36,570 bases of DNA from Gloeophyllum trabeum ATCC 11539 (Eukaryota > Basidiomycota > Agaricomycetes > Gloeophyllales > Gloeophyllaceae), in assembly GCF_000344685.1 (NCBI RefSeq), contig NW_006920413.1, positions 2,717,025-2,753,594 on the forward strand, written 5' to 3'. Positions 9,127 to 21,137 of this stretch are shown one piece after another. Under the pieces are notes generated by a model. It saw only the letters and a program-made list of their open reading frames with translations, was not told where the DNA came from and did not search any database. The position numbers and the translations under genes were made by a program. Position 1 is the first letter of the stretch, and each line of letters begins with the position of its first letter.

Positions 9127-12100
9127 TCAAGTCCTGCCTTTGAGGGACTGCACGAACGACTTTAAGCCTCCGAATCGTTGCTTGTTCGATGCGTTAGCAG
9201 AAGCATATCCGGTCGAGCCCTGCCACCCGTCCGGCGCCGCGAAACCCATCCTCGTGAGTTTATTGGCACTGGCGATGTGACGCGCAGCATGATCTCTCTT
9301 ATTCCTGAGGCTGCGCGACTGCGCGGTATTGTACGTGTCTTGACATGGCGCAGTCGACACCCGGGATAGAGGCACTCCAACTGTACTCGTAGGCTCCTCG
9401 TCGAGACTGAACCGCTCAGGCTCAGGGTCCGGTGTACGAGAGCGCGCCCGCTCATACGAGTACGGATTGACTTGAACTGTGTCGTTATCGAAGTTCGACA
9501 GTGCATTCTCTTCAACGGGAGTGGCAGCGGTCTCAACGATCTCGATATCCGCCGGCTTCGCCACATCTGGGTCTTTATGCCCCAGAGGCGAAGAATGGGC
9601 TGGGACGTGCACAGACGTCGATCGCGAGAGGCCTTGACGATGGCGAGCATGGGTGGGGCCAAACGAATGCTCCGCGGAGCACTCACCTCCAGCCGTGTGG
9701 GGACGCCGAACCTTCTTCACTCTGGGAGGGGTAGGCGAGGACTTCTCCCCCGCATGAGAGGTATATTGCTCAGATCGATCCAGGTTGAGACTGCCTTTCC
9801 GCACGGAATCGAGCTCGCCAGTCCGGGCCCGCAACTCAGCCTTGGCTTGCTCCTCCTTGAACTTCCGCTCGATGGCAAGACTCTTGCCGTACGCAGCTAG
9901 CTTCGCGCTCAGAGGCGAGATCCCGAGTCCTGAACCGTCTTCCTCGTGAGGATCCATCTCAAGAATCGACTTCTGCGTCTGTCGAACCAGGGCTTCCGCT
10001 TGAGCATGAGAGGAAATGGACCGTATATCAATGCCCCCTGGTATATGGGGTCGATGCAGCGCCAGCCCAAATTCCGAGTCATCCAGCAACAGTCCATGGG
10101 AGCCATCCCCCGCATACGAGCCAGGCGCATCATATTCTTCGCCAGGACTGACCGTCCCGACCGGTAATGCATGACAGCCTGTAGCAGGAGTGTTAATACC
10201 CGCGCTGGCGGTGCCGCTCGTAGAACTCGAACTCGGAGGGTTTGTACTGGTATCAGTAGCCATGCTGCTGACCGAGTCGCCACGCAACCTGTTGTCCCCC
10301 TGGCTAGCCGACACACGGAGCCCACCTGGCCTCTGCGGCGCTGAGCCGTCGCTGCCGAAGTCAGTGGTCGGTCGGTCCATGCTGAAGGGGAACTCGGCGT
10401 CCGTGGGAGAGGCACTCAAGTTCTCCGGCGACAATATCGGGGAAAGGGCAGACGGACGCCCGCTGGTACTCGTCACAATGTCTGGAAGTATCGCGTTGGC
10501 GTCCATCGGAGGGCTTGCGGCGAACCCGAGGCCACCGCGGATGACTTCTCCGTACTCTTCCTCTTCGTCATCTTCATCGACAGCACTACTATTCTGACGA
10601 ACCGACTCTCCCTCAAGCCTCACGGGAGCGACAGGAGGGGAACTGACACCCGCCGGGCGCTCCCGCTCGTTCGTGTACCTTCGGCCAGCCACCCCACCCG
10701 GCCTCAACGACCCAGCACTTGCATGGTCCCTCAAATCCCTCGCCGGACTGGGACTCGCGGCAGCCCGCGCAGGCCGCCTCGGGTTATCCGTGCGCTGGCC
10801 CTGCCTCACCACACTCGCACTCGTCGTCGACGAGGAGTCGAACCTCAGCGACCGTCCACTCACCGAGCCGCTCTGCCCGTCCTGCTGGGACTGGTTCGAC
10901 GGGTTCCGAAGGTGGCCCTTGAGTATACTGGGCCCGGGCCGGCTGGGCGGCGTGCTCGACTCCCTCGTTCTCGAGGCGCCGCTCGCACCCGAGCCCGAGC
11001 GCGCCCTGGAATGCGCGGCCGGCACCGAGTAGTCGAGGTCGAACGCGCTCGCGACGTGCGCGGGCATGCGCACCGGGGGTTCGGTTCCGTGTCGGGCCCC
11101 GCGCGACCGGCTGGAGGGCTCGACGGGCGAGGGTGCCTTGTCCGAGAACGATCGGGAGGTCGGGAGCGGTGACGTACTGATGGGCGCAATCTGCGCGGTG
11201 GAAGGGGGTGAGGAAGATTCGGAGGGCGGGGAGGGGGACTCGGAGGGTTGGCCGTCTCCGTTGGCTTTCTTGAATAGATTGAGGAGGGAGTATTTCGTGC
11301 CTAGCTTTCGACGAGGTGGGGGTTCGGCGCCGGTACCCGCTGACCGGGGCCGTCGAGAGCTTGTTCCCGACGACATCGATGCCTTCCGCGAACCAGCGCT
11401 GGGAGGCGCGTCGTACAGATGCGGGAGTGATGGTCGGCGCTCGGAGGGGTTGGGGTTGGCGGAGTCAGAGCTGGAGGGCTGCGGGTAGAAGGTGTATTCG
11501 CCGAGTGCGGGCGGCGAGCGGGGCTGCGACGTGTCGCGCGACACCATAGTCGCTGTGCTGGACCCCGACTGGGAATGCGAGTGGGAGGTCGTTGCTTTGA
11601 TCGTGCTCAGCGCGAACTCGAGTGAGCGCTTCATTCGCAGCCGCTTCCGCATGCTAGAGTCCGCGTCCAAGCTCCCTTGCCTATCGCGCGACGTTTCCTC
11701 TTCATAATACTCTGGCATAGGGCCCTGCCGCTCCCAGAGGTCGCGGTCCTTATTGATCTTCCAGTTTCTTAGTAAATCTGCTGTCTCAGTGTACCCGTTG
11801 TCGCGCGCAAGCATCTCGGGCGTGATGCCGTGTTTATCTGGCCGATCGGGATGCGCGCCATGCTGGAGGAGGGTGATGACGATGTTCGTGTGGCCGTTCG
11901 CGGAGGCGAAGTGCAGGGGAGTGGACCCGGACGTGCCGATGATCAACTGCGAGTTGGCACGGTTTTTCTCGTTCGAGTACCGGCGCGGTAGTCTGTGCAT
12001 TGGCCCGTATTAGCAATTCGAACAGAATTTCAACGCGTACGCGAGCAAAGCAGCTGTCGTCCCAAGCATCATATCCATCTTTCCAAGACAGTACTACATC

Positions 12101-12501
12101 GCAGCACTCTGGCTCAGCTCCACCGGGGCAGAGACCAACCAGACGTGACGGCACTACAATTGCGCCACGCGAGTCTTTCACCGACAAAGAAATATGCTCA
12201 CCGAGGTGCATTCACGTCCGCCCCGTTATCTATCAAATACTTCACTACTATCTCGTCGCCAAACGAGCACGCCGCGTGCAGTGGAAGGACTCCGTCAAGC
12301 ACCGAGTTGACTGGCTGTCCATGGGACAAAGCGTACTTGACGAGGCCGATATTGCCATTCGCTGCCGCCGAATGCAGCCCGAGATGCGGGACTAGAAACC
12401 GAGGTAAGCGCGCATTTCAGGCACCAATCGTAGACGCACGTACAATCAGTGGTAACGTTGTACTTTGCTTCCGCCCGCTGGGTTCTAGACGGCCCAGGCA
12501 T
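9127..12501 (-). CDS. Ankyrin-repeat protein with long disordered C-terminal region
   Basis: Exons 12501-12444, 12391-12202 and 11992-9127 join to 1037 aa. Four ankyrin units are visible: about residues 20-45, 53-80 (GVLPLHAAC and NGADVN), 105-131 (GSTPLHFASANGH, HGAHPD) and 137-160 (GITPEMLARDNGY). The remaining 870 residues are Ser/Pro-rich and low complexity, with acidic runs (DEDDEEEEYGE), and the protein ends in VQSLKGRT. Ankyrin units normally bind protein partners; nothing points to an enzyme. The second intron, 209 nt, is long for this window, but its ends are good (donor GTGAGC; branch-like CTAAT before CACAG) and the phase join restores the repeat. The upstream ATG at 12501 begins a 20-residue leader (MPGPSRTQRAEAKYN) before repeat 1. 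The partner and pathway are unknown. Confidence 0.82.
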
Positions 12502-14950
12502 TGTGGGAGGTTATGGAGGGATGAAAAGAGCGCACTACGAACAAAGAGAGTGCCAATATGAGTAGGTCGGAGAGTAAAACGATGCAGGAGCGGAAGGGAA
12601 CGGCCCCAAGCAGGGAATCGGTGGTCTGACAGTTCCGCGCCAATTGTGTTTTAATTGTTCGTGCCCGATCTCGGATGGGAAACGGGCCTTGTGCCTGTGA
12701 TAAACAGACGATACTTACAGACCCCAACAGGGAATAAACAAACTGGGCAGCCAGCACGGACGGCTGTGCCGCTGGCGACGACGCTGGCAACAGCAACAAG
12801 GCTGCGATGGATGGCGGGAAAGATGGGAGAGGACAGAGGCAGAGCGCCGATTTCGTTCATAATAGCAGGTGTTCGTATCGCTGACTAAGCCGTCCATGGT
12901 GTTGGGCGCTTATTGGACAGCCCTGTCTTGCGCTCTTTTCGGCCTTTCGAGCTTCGGTTTGCCACCGTACATTTCCTTCCGCTCTTTCCCGTTCTCCCCT
13001 AGGTGATCAGGCGACCAGGAACAGCTTGGTATCGGCCGTATTCACTCGTATCAACGTTGCGGCTAACCGTTATAGGATTCCTATGAATCCAGTTAGCAGC
13101 GGGCTCGGCTATCCGCGAGGGAGATCTCTCGAAGGAGTTCGCAATGTAAATAGAACTGCCTGCAGGCTATGCAGTCCATGTGGCGGTACTTCATCGGTGC
13201 CCCTCTTAACATTCGACGAACACGCCGTGATCCCTTTCCTTCCATCCGGCTGCCCATCGAACGCTTTCTGTTCCCCGTATTACAAGCATGCCCACGCCGA
13301 GCTGACTTATGAATACACAGTGATTGATGCCCAGCACGCCAGAGGGGTGATGCAGCGATATGTCGCTCGCGCTATGATTTCTCAGCCAACTTGGTCAACA
13401 CATGCCAACACAGCTCACCGGTGCAGACTCACTTTTCGTGTTAGTACACCTCGTGCATTTTCCAAAATGTGGATTCCCCTACTTGCCTTATCTGCGGCCT
13501 CCGAAACTTGCCTGCAAGGAGATGACGACGTCTCCATGGCCCGACTCCACACCACAAGTGCATCCTCACTGCGCCCCTGGCAGCAAATCGCGCCCGATAC
13601 AGGGATTTTCACTAACAATGAGGCGTATTCCGGATTGGCTTGGGACCCGCGTTTGTCTGGCCGTACTGTGTCCTCCGCACATACGCCTATCGCAGTCGTC
13701 GAATTCAAGGCTTGGGACTCAATCATCCTCGTCGCCAACTTACGTGTCCTTTTAGCCCTAGTCCTCGTAGGTGACCCGGGATGCGCACCCTCCGGGGTTT
13801 CCACGCCCATACCATTGGCAGCGCTCAAGCGTTCTTGAGCAGGGCATGTCAGCCTCGGCGTTTTCTGTGGACAGTTTGGTCAGCGACCGTGATATATCCC
13901 GGCCGTCGCTACATAGCAGCACATGCTGACATACCGCCTGCTGGCTTTCCTGGTCGCAGTTTTTATGCGCCCTTCGAACTGTCAGATAGATCCATCCGGC
14001 TTGGGTTCTCTCTGGGCTAATAATATCTCAGAGTTCATCAAGTCACAGGCGCGCACTCGAGGGCTTTTTCTGGCTCGGCATACTTACCTCGCTATTAATT
14101 TCCCATCTATCACTGACAGGTATCAGTTATCAGATATCTATCTGTCCGCAGCCTCGATATCTGCATCAGGTATCTCGTTCCCTCCAGCTCACATCCTGAG
14201 AACAGGAAGTTCCAGCGGCAACTTCGTACGAGTTCGTGTTCGAGCTCAAGCTTGATTGTTTGCTTCTTTTGTTATCTCGATCCTGAATTGGCAAGGGGAT
14301 TCGCATCTTACGGTTCGTGTTCATTATACTCGATCAGTTATTTCGAGGCATGGACTGCACTTCACGAACATGCGGCAAATGTGCCAATGGATCAGCTACC
14401 CCTCGGGAAGTCCCTGCTGTCAATCTCGTTTCTTAGTCGTATCCCGCTACTCGCGAGGAACACTCCCGTCTCTGTATCCGCCTCAGGATAGTTAATCAAT
14501 GCCTCGACTCCAGGTGCAGACTAATATCTCGGATTTCTCGTGCCTCGAAGCTCAGGGCCTTGTCTCACCTGCGCCAAGCGATCTATACATCCATTCCAAT
14601 TCGACTCGAACCGAACAAGAAGTCGGAGCCATATACTTTGACTTCGACTTCAAATTCCAGGTCTCCGCCCCCCTCCAGGCCTCGCGGCTGTGGCGCCCCT
14701 CCTACCGTTCTGTGCCTGTGTCGTCAAAGATCTAATGTTCGGGGCTCGTTCTAGCTCGTATCGCCGTTCACCGACGTCGAATGCCACCTGCGATCGAGGT
14801 CCATTGGGAGGTCGCCACCATATATACTGACGTCCGAATGTCAAAATCAAGGCCTGGTTTGTGTATGTCAAAAGCCGCTTTAGCTTGCTCGCGCGGGACG
14901 CGTTTCTCGTCCGACTCCGTCTTCGGAAGTCATCAGTGTGGATTTCGGAG
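12502..14950. other. Gene-poor region, left part
   Basis: No convincing gene was found. An open frame of 270 codons runs 13026-13838 (+), but it lacks family resemblance, has frequent rare-looking residues and an equally open antisense frame, so it is not called. Short frames at 12485-12860 (-) overlap the ankyrin gene start and are probably its leader. Confidence 0.5.
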
Positions 14951-14959
14951 AATTGCTCC

Positions 14960-15500
14960 CATCACTCCGTGGCGGTAGGACCAAGTCAACCGTTAAGCTG
15001 CTCTCGCCAAGACTATAAGACGGTAACGTTAGCCCATGACGGTACGAGTACATCGACTGTGAATCTATTCCGGTTTCAGGCCTGCGAAATATTGCCGCTG
15101 TACGTTCGTGGCGCCAGGACAAAGCTGTGATACGCAGGGCGATGCTGTTGATTGCAAGCGCTGATTTCTTGCTTCGCCAGTCACCTTTGGCAAGGAGCGC
15201 AGCCGTATGTCCGTGGCGGTAGGATGGGATTGTCCTGCAATGATGGCAGGTCTACTGGGGCAATATTGCCGATGGTAAGTACTCCGGCCATAGGTTTCCT
15301 CGGTCTGGGTTCTGCGGCTCTAAGGATTGCACCCGTACGTCTATGGCGTATGATGGAACTGCGTCGCTGCGATGACAGGTTCGTCTGGACGATGCTGCCG
15401 GTTGTGAGTACTGCGGCCATTGATTTTCTCCGCTTCGCGAGTTGACGTCACGAAGGACTGCACCCGTACGTCCCGGGTAGCAGGCAGCCGCTGGAGTGGA
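14960..15500. repeat. Decayed tandem repeat, unit about 130 bp
   Basis: Clear units begin at 15192, 15322 and 15453 with AAGGA(N)TGCACCCGTACGTC-like openings, giving periods of 130 and 131 bp. Shorter, more diverged units can be traced leftwards near 15094 and 14960 through the shared piece CCGTGGCGGTAGGA. Inside the units, paired blocks such as GTAAGTACTCCGGCCAT and GTGAGTACTGCGGCCAT align well. The copies differ at roughly a third of positions by eye. No gene is visible in them. Confidence 0.6.
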
Positions 15501-17060
15501 CCGTGGGTTGCCGTCCGCTGGTCTTTTGCGGACTGCGTTATCAAGGCGCGCCGACGAGGGGCTCAGAGCAATGACAGAGCTTCCACGTGTAGTTTCCTTC
15601 TGTGCTGATAAGGCAAAGCGGTGGTTTCTCCGCTCCTCGCTTCTCCGTCCCTTTCTCTGATTCCAATACGTCGGCTTATACTGATATACCTATTGCTGGC
15701 AGAATGCATTGCATGCTCACTACATGTCTGCGGGAGTTCCAGTGCCGAGGGCAGCAGGGAGGGGAGATCGAACATCTGCCTCGGGTCGGGTCTCCTGCAC
15801 AAAGGAGGGGTACCGGTAGGCCACTACGGATTGGGTCGAAGTATCCCGTCACGAGATAGCGGAAGATCGCAAGGAGGATGCCTGGGCAGAGGATACTTGG
15901 GACCGTCGTGTCCCGCGCCCTTTCGATGACCAGATGCGATCTCGCGCTTTCACGAGCAGACATGCCCACTACGTTGTCGCCGCTTGCAAGGATGCTCCAG
16001 CTACTGGATACGTGCAGCCAGCAAGGACGGAGTGACGTTCCTGATGTTAGCAGCATACTCGGCGCAGCTAACACGAGCCAATGTGCGCAACACGCGATAA
16101 CGTAGGCCCACTCGTATACCGGGGCTTTTACCCTGCGAAGAAGAGGAAGCGGCGTGAAGATCTGCGTCTGTCTGGTCATACAAGCCGATTCGCCCCTGGG
16201 CAATATCAATGGACAAAACGCGGTTGTTTCGTCAGGGGTGCCTCGAGGGTGCTACGCTGGAGCGGAAGGTACAGGCGAAGTGTCTTCGGGGGCAGGAGAA
16301 CGAGGGGACGTCCCTCCTACGCTCTCCACGCGCGGGCAGCTGTTGACGGCCGTGTCCCCTCGCCGGGAAGATCGAGCAGCGCGGACGCACGTCCGGACGA
16401 AGCCCCTCGACCACGAAAACAAATTGACCGCCAACGACAGAGGCGACAGACACCGCGGCGGCGTCGAAATTCCTGGTGAGCCTTGGGATCTGCAATTTCC
16501 CTGTGCTCGGACTCGGCTTACACGGTGGACTCGGACGCTGGGACAACACGCACAAGCAGGCGGAGCGTCCGCAGCAGAACGTCCCCATGGTACGCGCAAC
16601 GTTAAACGTGCTCGGTTGGGTGTATATCCCGGACTCAGGATTGCTCGTCTATGAACTGGATATTGAGGAGGCGTGTATCTAGCCTATCCCGGACTGGGGT
16701 AACGTGTCTGGGTGTCTAGGCATTCACGTATCGACAGACATGTGTCTGACTTCTGCAGCCCCGAGGTGCGGTGCACGGCTTTCCGATGTGCACGGCGACG
16801 TCGAGCAGGGTCTTGAGAAGATGGGTTGGGATGGGGACCCGAGGGTGGGCGGGAACATGGCGATTTGAGGTCGAAGACCCGTTCGTATGCTGGGGGCATG
16901 GCTCTGTTCCGGAGGTGTGTCCCTCCGGCCCTCGGTGTCGTACTACCGACCGTGCATCGTGTGCGCCCAACCCGGGCGTTTGGGCATCAACTTATACTAG
17001 CGCGCATATATACTATACAATAAGGACTCGCGGACTATCAGTACTTACTACGCGCGTGAA
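15501..17060. other. Gene-poor region, right part
   Basis: Several medium open frames exist on both strands (for example 15676-16209 minus and 16154-16654 plus), but none has a recognisable domain or a coherent exon chain. Minus-strand frames at 16684-16970 could be exons of an unrecognised gene. Nothing is called. Confidence 0.4.
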
Positions 17061-18009
17061 TTACAGCACGTCCCGTGCTTTCAGGTCCGACAGGGAGGCG
17101 AAGCTCTTGAGGAAGAGCGGCTTGAGCTTCTCGAGGCTCTTCGTGCGCCGCTTGGGCGCGCGCGCGCTAGCGCTCGAAGCTGAGACGGTCTTGGCGCGGG
17201 CGCGGTGTCCTCGCGGGGGAAGAGTGGGAGGGAGAGGAAGAGGAGGTAGGGGGGGAACGGTGGGAGACGAAAAGGTACGCGGTCTGCGATGGACGAGCAT
17301 CTCGGCTGGCTTGACCGGAGGGAGTGGTACGCGATGCGTGCCCGCGCTTGCAATAGCCGCGCTTGCCGGTGGGTATATGCGCTGTGTCTGCGCGTCTATA
17401 CGCGCGGAATTCGTACTGCCCGAGGAGAGCGAGGAGGGGAGGTCAGGGAGGGGTTTGTGCAGCGGCTCTTCGTCGAGGGAGGGCAGCCGCGGGGTGTAGT
17501 GCTGCAGCGGGCTGTGGGATACCGACTTCGAGGGACGGTGCGACGGCACGGCGGGCGGGTCCGCTGGCGCGAGGGGATTCCGCGAGAGTCCTCCCTGGCA
17601 AGGGAGAGAAGACAAGGAGCGCGAAGCGTGATGCAGAGAGCGTGAAGCGGGGACTGTTTGCGAGAACGGTGACGAGCGGTGGTGCTGGGGAATGGGGATA
17701 TGGTCCGGAGGCTTTGGGAAAGCGGGAAAGCGCATGCGGCGGGGTTTTGGTTTCAGGAATTTGCGCGTGCGTGGGGAGATTACTGGGGTATTATCTAAAC
17801 GTCCAGGAGGGGTGGATGACGGGAGACAGTGCGAGATGATTACGGATAGCAAGCTCTAGGAATCCAGGGCGATCGCGCAGGTCAGAGGGAGCGTTGGACG
17901 TGGCGCGTTGGTGGGCGTGACTCACCAAGAGGAACCCGGAGACGCCGATGACAATGGAGAGACAGCGGATGGCGGACGTTCTTGCTCGTGAAGACACCCC
18001 GGAGGACAT
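17061..18009 (-). CDS. Proline-rich protein with N-terminal membrane anchor (hypothetical)
   Basis: Exons 18009-17926 and 17855-17061 join in phase 0 (donor GTGAGT, acceptor TCCTAG) to 292 aa. The first exon encodes a short basic leader followed by a hydrophobic stretch that continues across the junction (about residues 14-36, including IVIGVSGFLL and LLSVIIS). That fits a signal anchor or signal peptide. The rest is rich in Pro, Ser and Arg (PPLPPLPLPP near residue 225) and ends in a basic amphipathic tail (KRRTKSLEKLKPLFLKS). No family is recognised. The shared hydrophobic segment and clean splice make it more likely real than chance, but a high-G/C antisense frame could mimic part of it. 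It is divergent from the mitochondrial-type gene starting at 18534. Confidence 0.55.
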
Positions 18010-18533
18010 TGCTGCGAACAACGACACACCAAACGAAAAAAGCGGGGTTTGAGGGAGAGGAAAAAGCAAGGGAGCATAAGCGCTTGCCGTGAGCTGTCAG
18101 TGTCAGTCGACGATCATCGCCCTGCAGGATTCAGAAGGTACGCGGCCGTATTCGGCGATAGAGTAGACCCCTTCATTCGCGTAACATTCAAGAGCCCGCT
18201 CGTCCTCGGACATATGTACAACAACTGCGAAGGCGTTCATGGGCGTTCGAAGCTGGCATGAACTGGAAGACGCGTCGAAATCAAAGAGACGCGTCTGCAG
18301 TAATGGAACGCGGTTTACGTAAGGAACGCGTCCGTGGCGTCTCTTGGACAGCCGTGAGAGCAGTGACATCACCTTCGATCAGCTGGACTCGAGGCGAACA
18401 CACGTCATACGCGTTCCCCAGTGTCGTCATGCGCGCCCCCCACGCCCAACAAAAGGCGCATGCCCGCCCGCAGGTTGCACACCCTACAACTCCTTCCTAA
18501 AACCGCAGTAACCCAGCTAGCAATATTCCAACC
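18010..18533. other. Divergent intergenic region
   Basis: This is the shared 5' flank of the proline-rich gene (minus) and the mitochondrial-type gene (plus). A minus-strand open frame at 18103-18372 has no recognisable content. No clear TATA box was seen. Confidence 0.4.
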
Positions 18534-19343
18534 ATGCAAGCAACCGTGCTGCGCTCGCAAGTCCTCCGCGCAGCCGCCAGACCGACCGCAGCCCGCGCCG
18601 TCCCCGTACGTCCCCCGCTCTCCCTTCTCCATCGCCAGCGTACTCACCTCACCCAGCGCGCCCGCCGCACCTACGCTGCCGGCCCAGGCGGCGAAGCCGC
18701 GCCCCAGCCCGGCGCGCCCAAGGGCGGCAGCAACACCCCGCTGCTCGTGGGCCTGCTCGCCGTCGGCGCGGGCGGCGCGTACTACTACTACTACGCGACG
18801 GCGGGCGAGACCGCCGGGGCGCGGCGCAAGGCGGACCAGGAGGCGCTCAAGGGGCACGTGAACGGCGCGGTCGACGCGGGCAAGGCGACGGCGCAGGACG
18901 CGCTGCAGGAGGGGCAGCAGAAGTACGGCGAGCTGAAGGTGCGTGTCGCGCTGGTGGGCTGGTGGGCTGTGGGCTGATAATGGCGGCAGGGAACTGGCGC
19001 GGATAAGCTGCAGGCCGAGCGCGCGCGGGCGGAGCGCGCGGCGGCGGACGCCGAGGCGAAGCTGGAGCAGTACAAGGCGCAGGCGAAGGGCGCGTACAGC
19101 TCGACCGTCGCGTCCGCGCAGGAAAAGTACGACCACGCGCGCGCGAGCGCGTCGAGCACGCTCTCGGACGCGGAGCGCAAGCTCGAGGAGGCGAAGGCGG
19201 CGACGGAGAAGCAGGCGAGCAGCTGGTGGAGCTGGCTCACGTTTGGCCTGTTTGGCGGGAACCAGGCGAGCGGGAAGGAGGAGGGCGCGGATAAGGTGAA
19301 GCAGGAGAGCGCGAGCTTGAGCGAGACGCAGAGGAAGGTGTAG
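18534..19343 (+). CDS. Mitochondrial-type single-span coiled-coil membrane protein
   Basis: Exons 18534-18938 and 18990-19343 give 252 aa. The N-terminus is Arg/Ala-rich without acidic residues and ends near RRTYA, as in mitochondrial presequences. A membrane span with small residues (LLVGLLAVGAGGAYYYYY, about 69-87) follows, then a long Ala/Lys/Glu-rich helix with coiled-coil character, a Trp-rich patch (SSWWSWLTFGLFGG) and a charged tail. This layout suggests a protein anchored in the inner membrane with a helical domain in the intermembrane space, loosely like MICOS-type proteins, but no named family is recognised. An in-frame 51-nt stretch (18607-18657) has GTACGT and CCCAG ends and could be an intron; splicing it would give 235 aa and join ARAVP to RARRTYA, a neater presequence. 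Confidence 0.75.
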
Positions 19344-20226
19344 GTGGAGTGGACAAACGCCGGTGGCGCTCAATTCTTTTGTATTTTCATGGTGTATGTA
19401 ATCTAATGACAAGGATGTACCACCACAACTTGGTCTATTGAACCTGCTACTTCGACTCGTCGCCTCGCCCTGTCCATACAGGCCAGAACAAACGTCGAGT
19501 CGTCCATGCAATTGCAAGGGCTCCCGGCGCTGAATTGATCCGAGCCGGATCCCTGTACGCCCATCTCTCAGCTCTCAGCCACATTTTGGACTCGTATGTT
19601 GCGATACTCATCCTGTTGTCTGAATTCATGACCATGGGACTCTCGCCGCTGATTTGCACTTGTGCTAGTAGGCATCCAGGAGCAGAATCGGAAGAGACAA
19701 TGGAGAAGTGTCAGAACTCAAAGGAGTTGCAAAGTCGACTCGGACATTACTGCCATCAAGCAGATGGATTGATGTCGAGGCAGCCAGACCATATGCCAAC
19801 GTTAACGTCCCGCGGAAGGTCTCATACTGCTCGTGGTCCTGTTTATGGCACGGGAAGCTGTTTATGCACGCCGTATCGTCGTCGCTCGCGGTCAATTTCC
19901 GAGCTCGCTGCCGCGAACCCCGAGTTCTCTGAAGTTTGTGATATCCGTGATAATCTCTAGGCTCTGTTGTACGTGTCCGCGTGCACGAGATGCCTCAATC
20001 TCGTTACCCCGGCCTTAACGCTTGCCTCGCAAGATGTGGTTCACGAACGTTGCTCCCCGAACTTGAGTGCGTGGGTCTTGACAAGTACATGATATCCGTT
20101 CGGGGTTCTCTCCCTCGTCGCATTGCTCTGGCTATCCATGTTTTACTCGGTATAAGACCTCCCGGACAGGGAGGGAGACACCCCAGCCTCCCGGCTCATC
20201 ACCTGTCTTCTTCCGAACTGGGCGGC
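19344..20226. other. Intergenic region
   Basis: No supported gene. The right end carries the old promoter of the secreted-protein pseudogene. Confidence 0.4.
20151..20156 (+). promoter_or_regulatory. TATA-like box before secreted-protein pseudogene
   Basis: TATAAG lies 76 bp upstream of the ATG at 20227, a usual distance when a short leader is allowed for. It is probably a relic, since the gene is broken. Confidence 0.35.
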
Positions 20227-20920
20227 ATGCTTACCGCCGCCCTCGCCGTCGCTGCTCTCGCGACCCCGCTGGAGAAACGCGCTGTGGACTACTAGTACGA
20301 CGAGCCGACCGGATCTGTGCTCGATAAAGGGGCAACACGGGCCTCGGTGAGCCCCTCAATGTGCGCGTGTCCTTCAGTTCTCGACGGGCCCGATGGTCTG
20401 TGTTGCGCTGGGGATCATCTCTCGCCGTCCTGACCGATAATGGGATTGTGAACTATGCACGATCAATCGGCTTGGAAGTGACAAGTTACGTATCTACATC
20501 ATCGCTGAAGGGAAGCTGAATCATGACCTCCTCCAGTGCGCAGCTCGGAAGGGCGCTTTGGAATCCACCTGGGCGACGGGAACGGCTGGGTGGACCAGAC
20601 GGTCGGGCTCCGCCAGGACTACGGCAGCGTTAGTGCTGTCGTCAAGCCTCCGGTCTCAATAAATCCAGACGGGTTGCGATATTCCGCTGCGTCTGTTAAC
20701 CTCTCACCTATCTGATCTTGACCAAGAACCGCCTCGCGCAGAACGCGGTGGGCCAGATGAGCCTCAAAGACGTGTCATACAGCACCGTGGCCCGTAATAT
20801 TACAGGGCGTCTCGCTCCACGCGCCAATGGGTGAACCACAGTACGTGGTCCGTTCCGCTGCAGTCTGCAGATATCTCGATGGATGGTATTGTCACTCTGT
20901 TGACTGAGACTATCCCATAA
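20227..20920 (+). pseudogene. Secreted-protein gene relic, copy A
   Basis: The ATG at 20227 opens a signal peptide (MLTAALAVAALATPLEKR) with a Kex2-type LEKR site, but an in-frame TAG follows at 20293-20295. Later fragments in shifting frames are recognisable: EPLNV, DNGIVNYARSIGLEV, a lost intron, GIHLGDGNGWVDQTV, DVSYSTVARNITG and DGIVTLLTETI before TAA at 20918-20920. From memory these match a secreted protein family common in Agaricomycetes whose function is unknown to me. Compared with copy B near 25321-26034, about 235 bp of the middle, including the IGGNH segment, is missing. Stops, frameshifts and the deletion make it non-functional. Confidence 0.6.
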
Positions 20921-21060
20921 AACTCGCTCTGCTGGTCGTCTGCTGGTTTTACGCAGATCAGACGGCTGAGGATGATGCAGGAGGATGATTGTATTTATTA
21001 ATTTCATGTATTATCACACGGTGCATGTTGGGCGTGTCGTCCCTCTTCCATCTCTTCAAA
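20921..21060 (+). repeat. 3' flank shared with copy B (segmental duplication)
   Basis: After the stop codon the similarity to the second copy continues, for example TATTATCAC(A/G)CGGT near 21009 and 26142, and GTCGTCCC / AATCGTCCCC further on. The duplication therefore covers the gene and its 3' flank. Confidence 0.5.
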
Positions 21061-21137
21061 TCAACGAGTGCTACACTACAAGGTGATACACAGAGAAGTA
21101 AAGAAGGACAGAACGCGTGAAACGCTTAGGTAGTGGA

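Noticed and set aside
12485..12799. Minus-strand frame of 104 codons with hydrophobic stretches
   Set aside because: It overlaps the ankyrin gene start codon and lacks an independent promoter or family match; it is more likely leader sequence.
13026..13838. 270-codon plus-strand open frame in the gene desert
   Set aside because: No recognisable domain, no exon partners, and the opposite strand is about as open over 13415-13828; kept as a low-probability candidate only.
14960..15500. Possible CRISPR-like array
   Set aside because: The repeats are contiguous diverged ~130-bp units without constant short repeats and variable spacers, and the genome is eukaryotic.
18405..19517. 370-codon minus-strand open frame
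   Set aside because: Antisense to the mitochondrial-type gene, Arg/Leu-rich without family resemblance.
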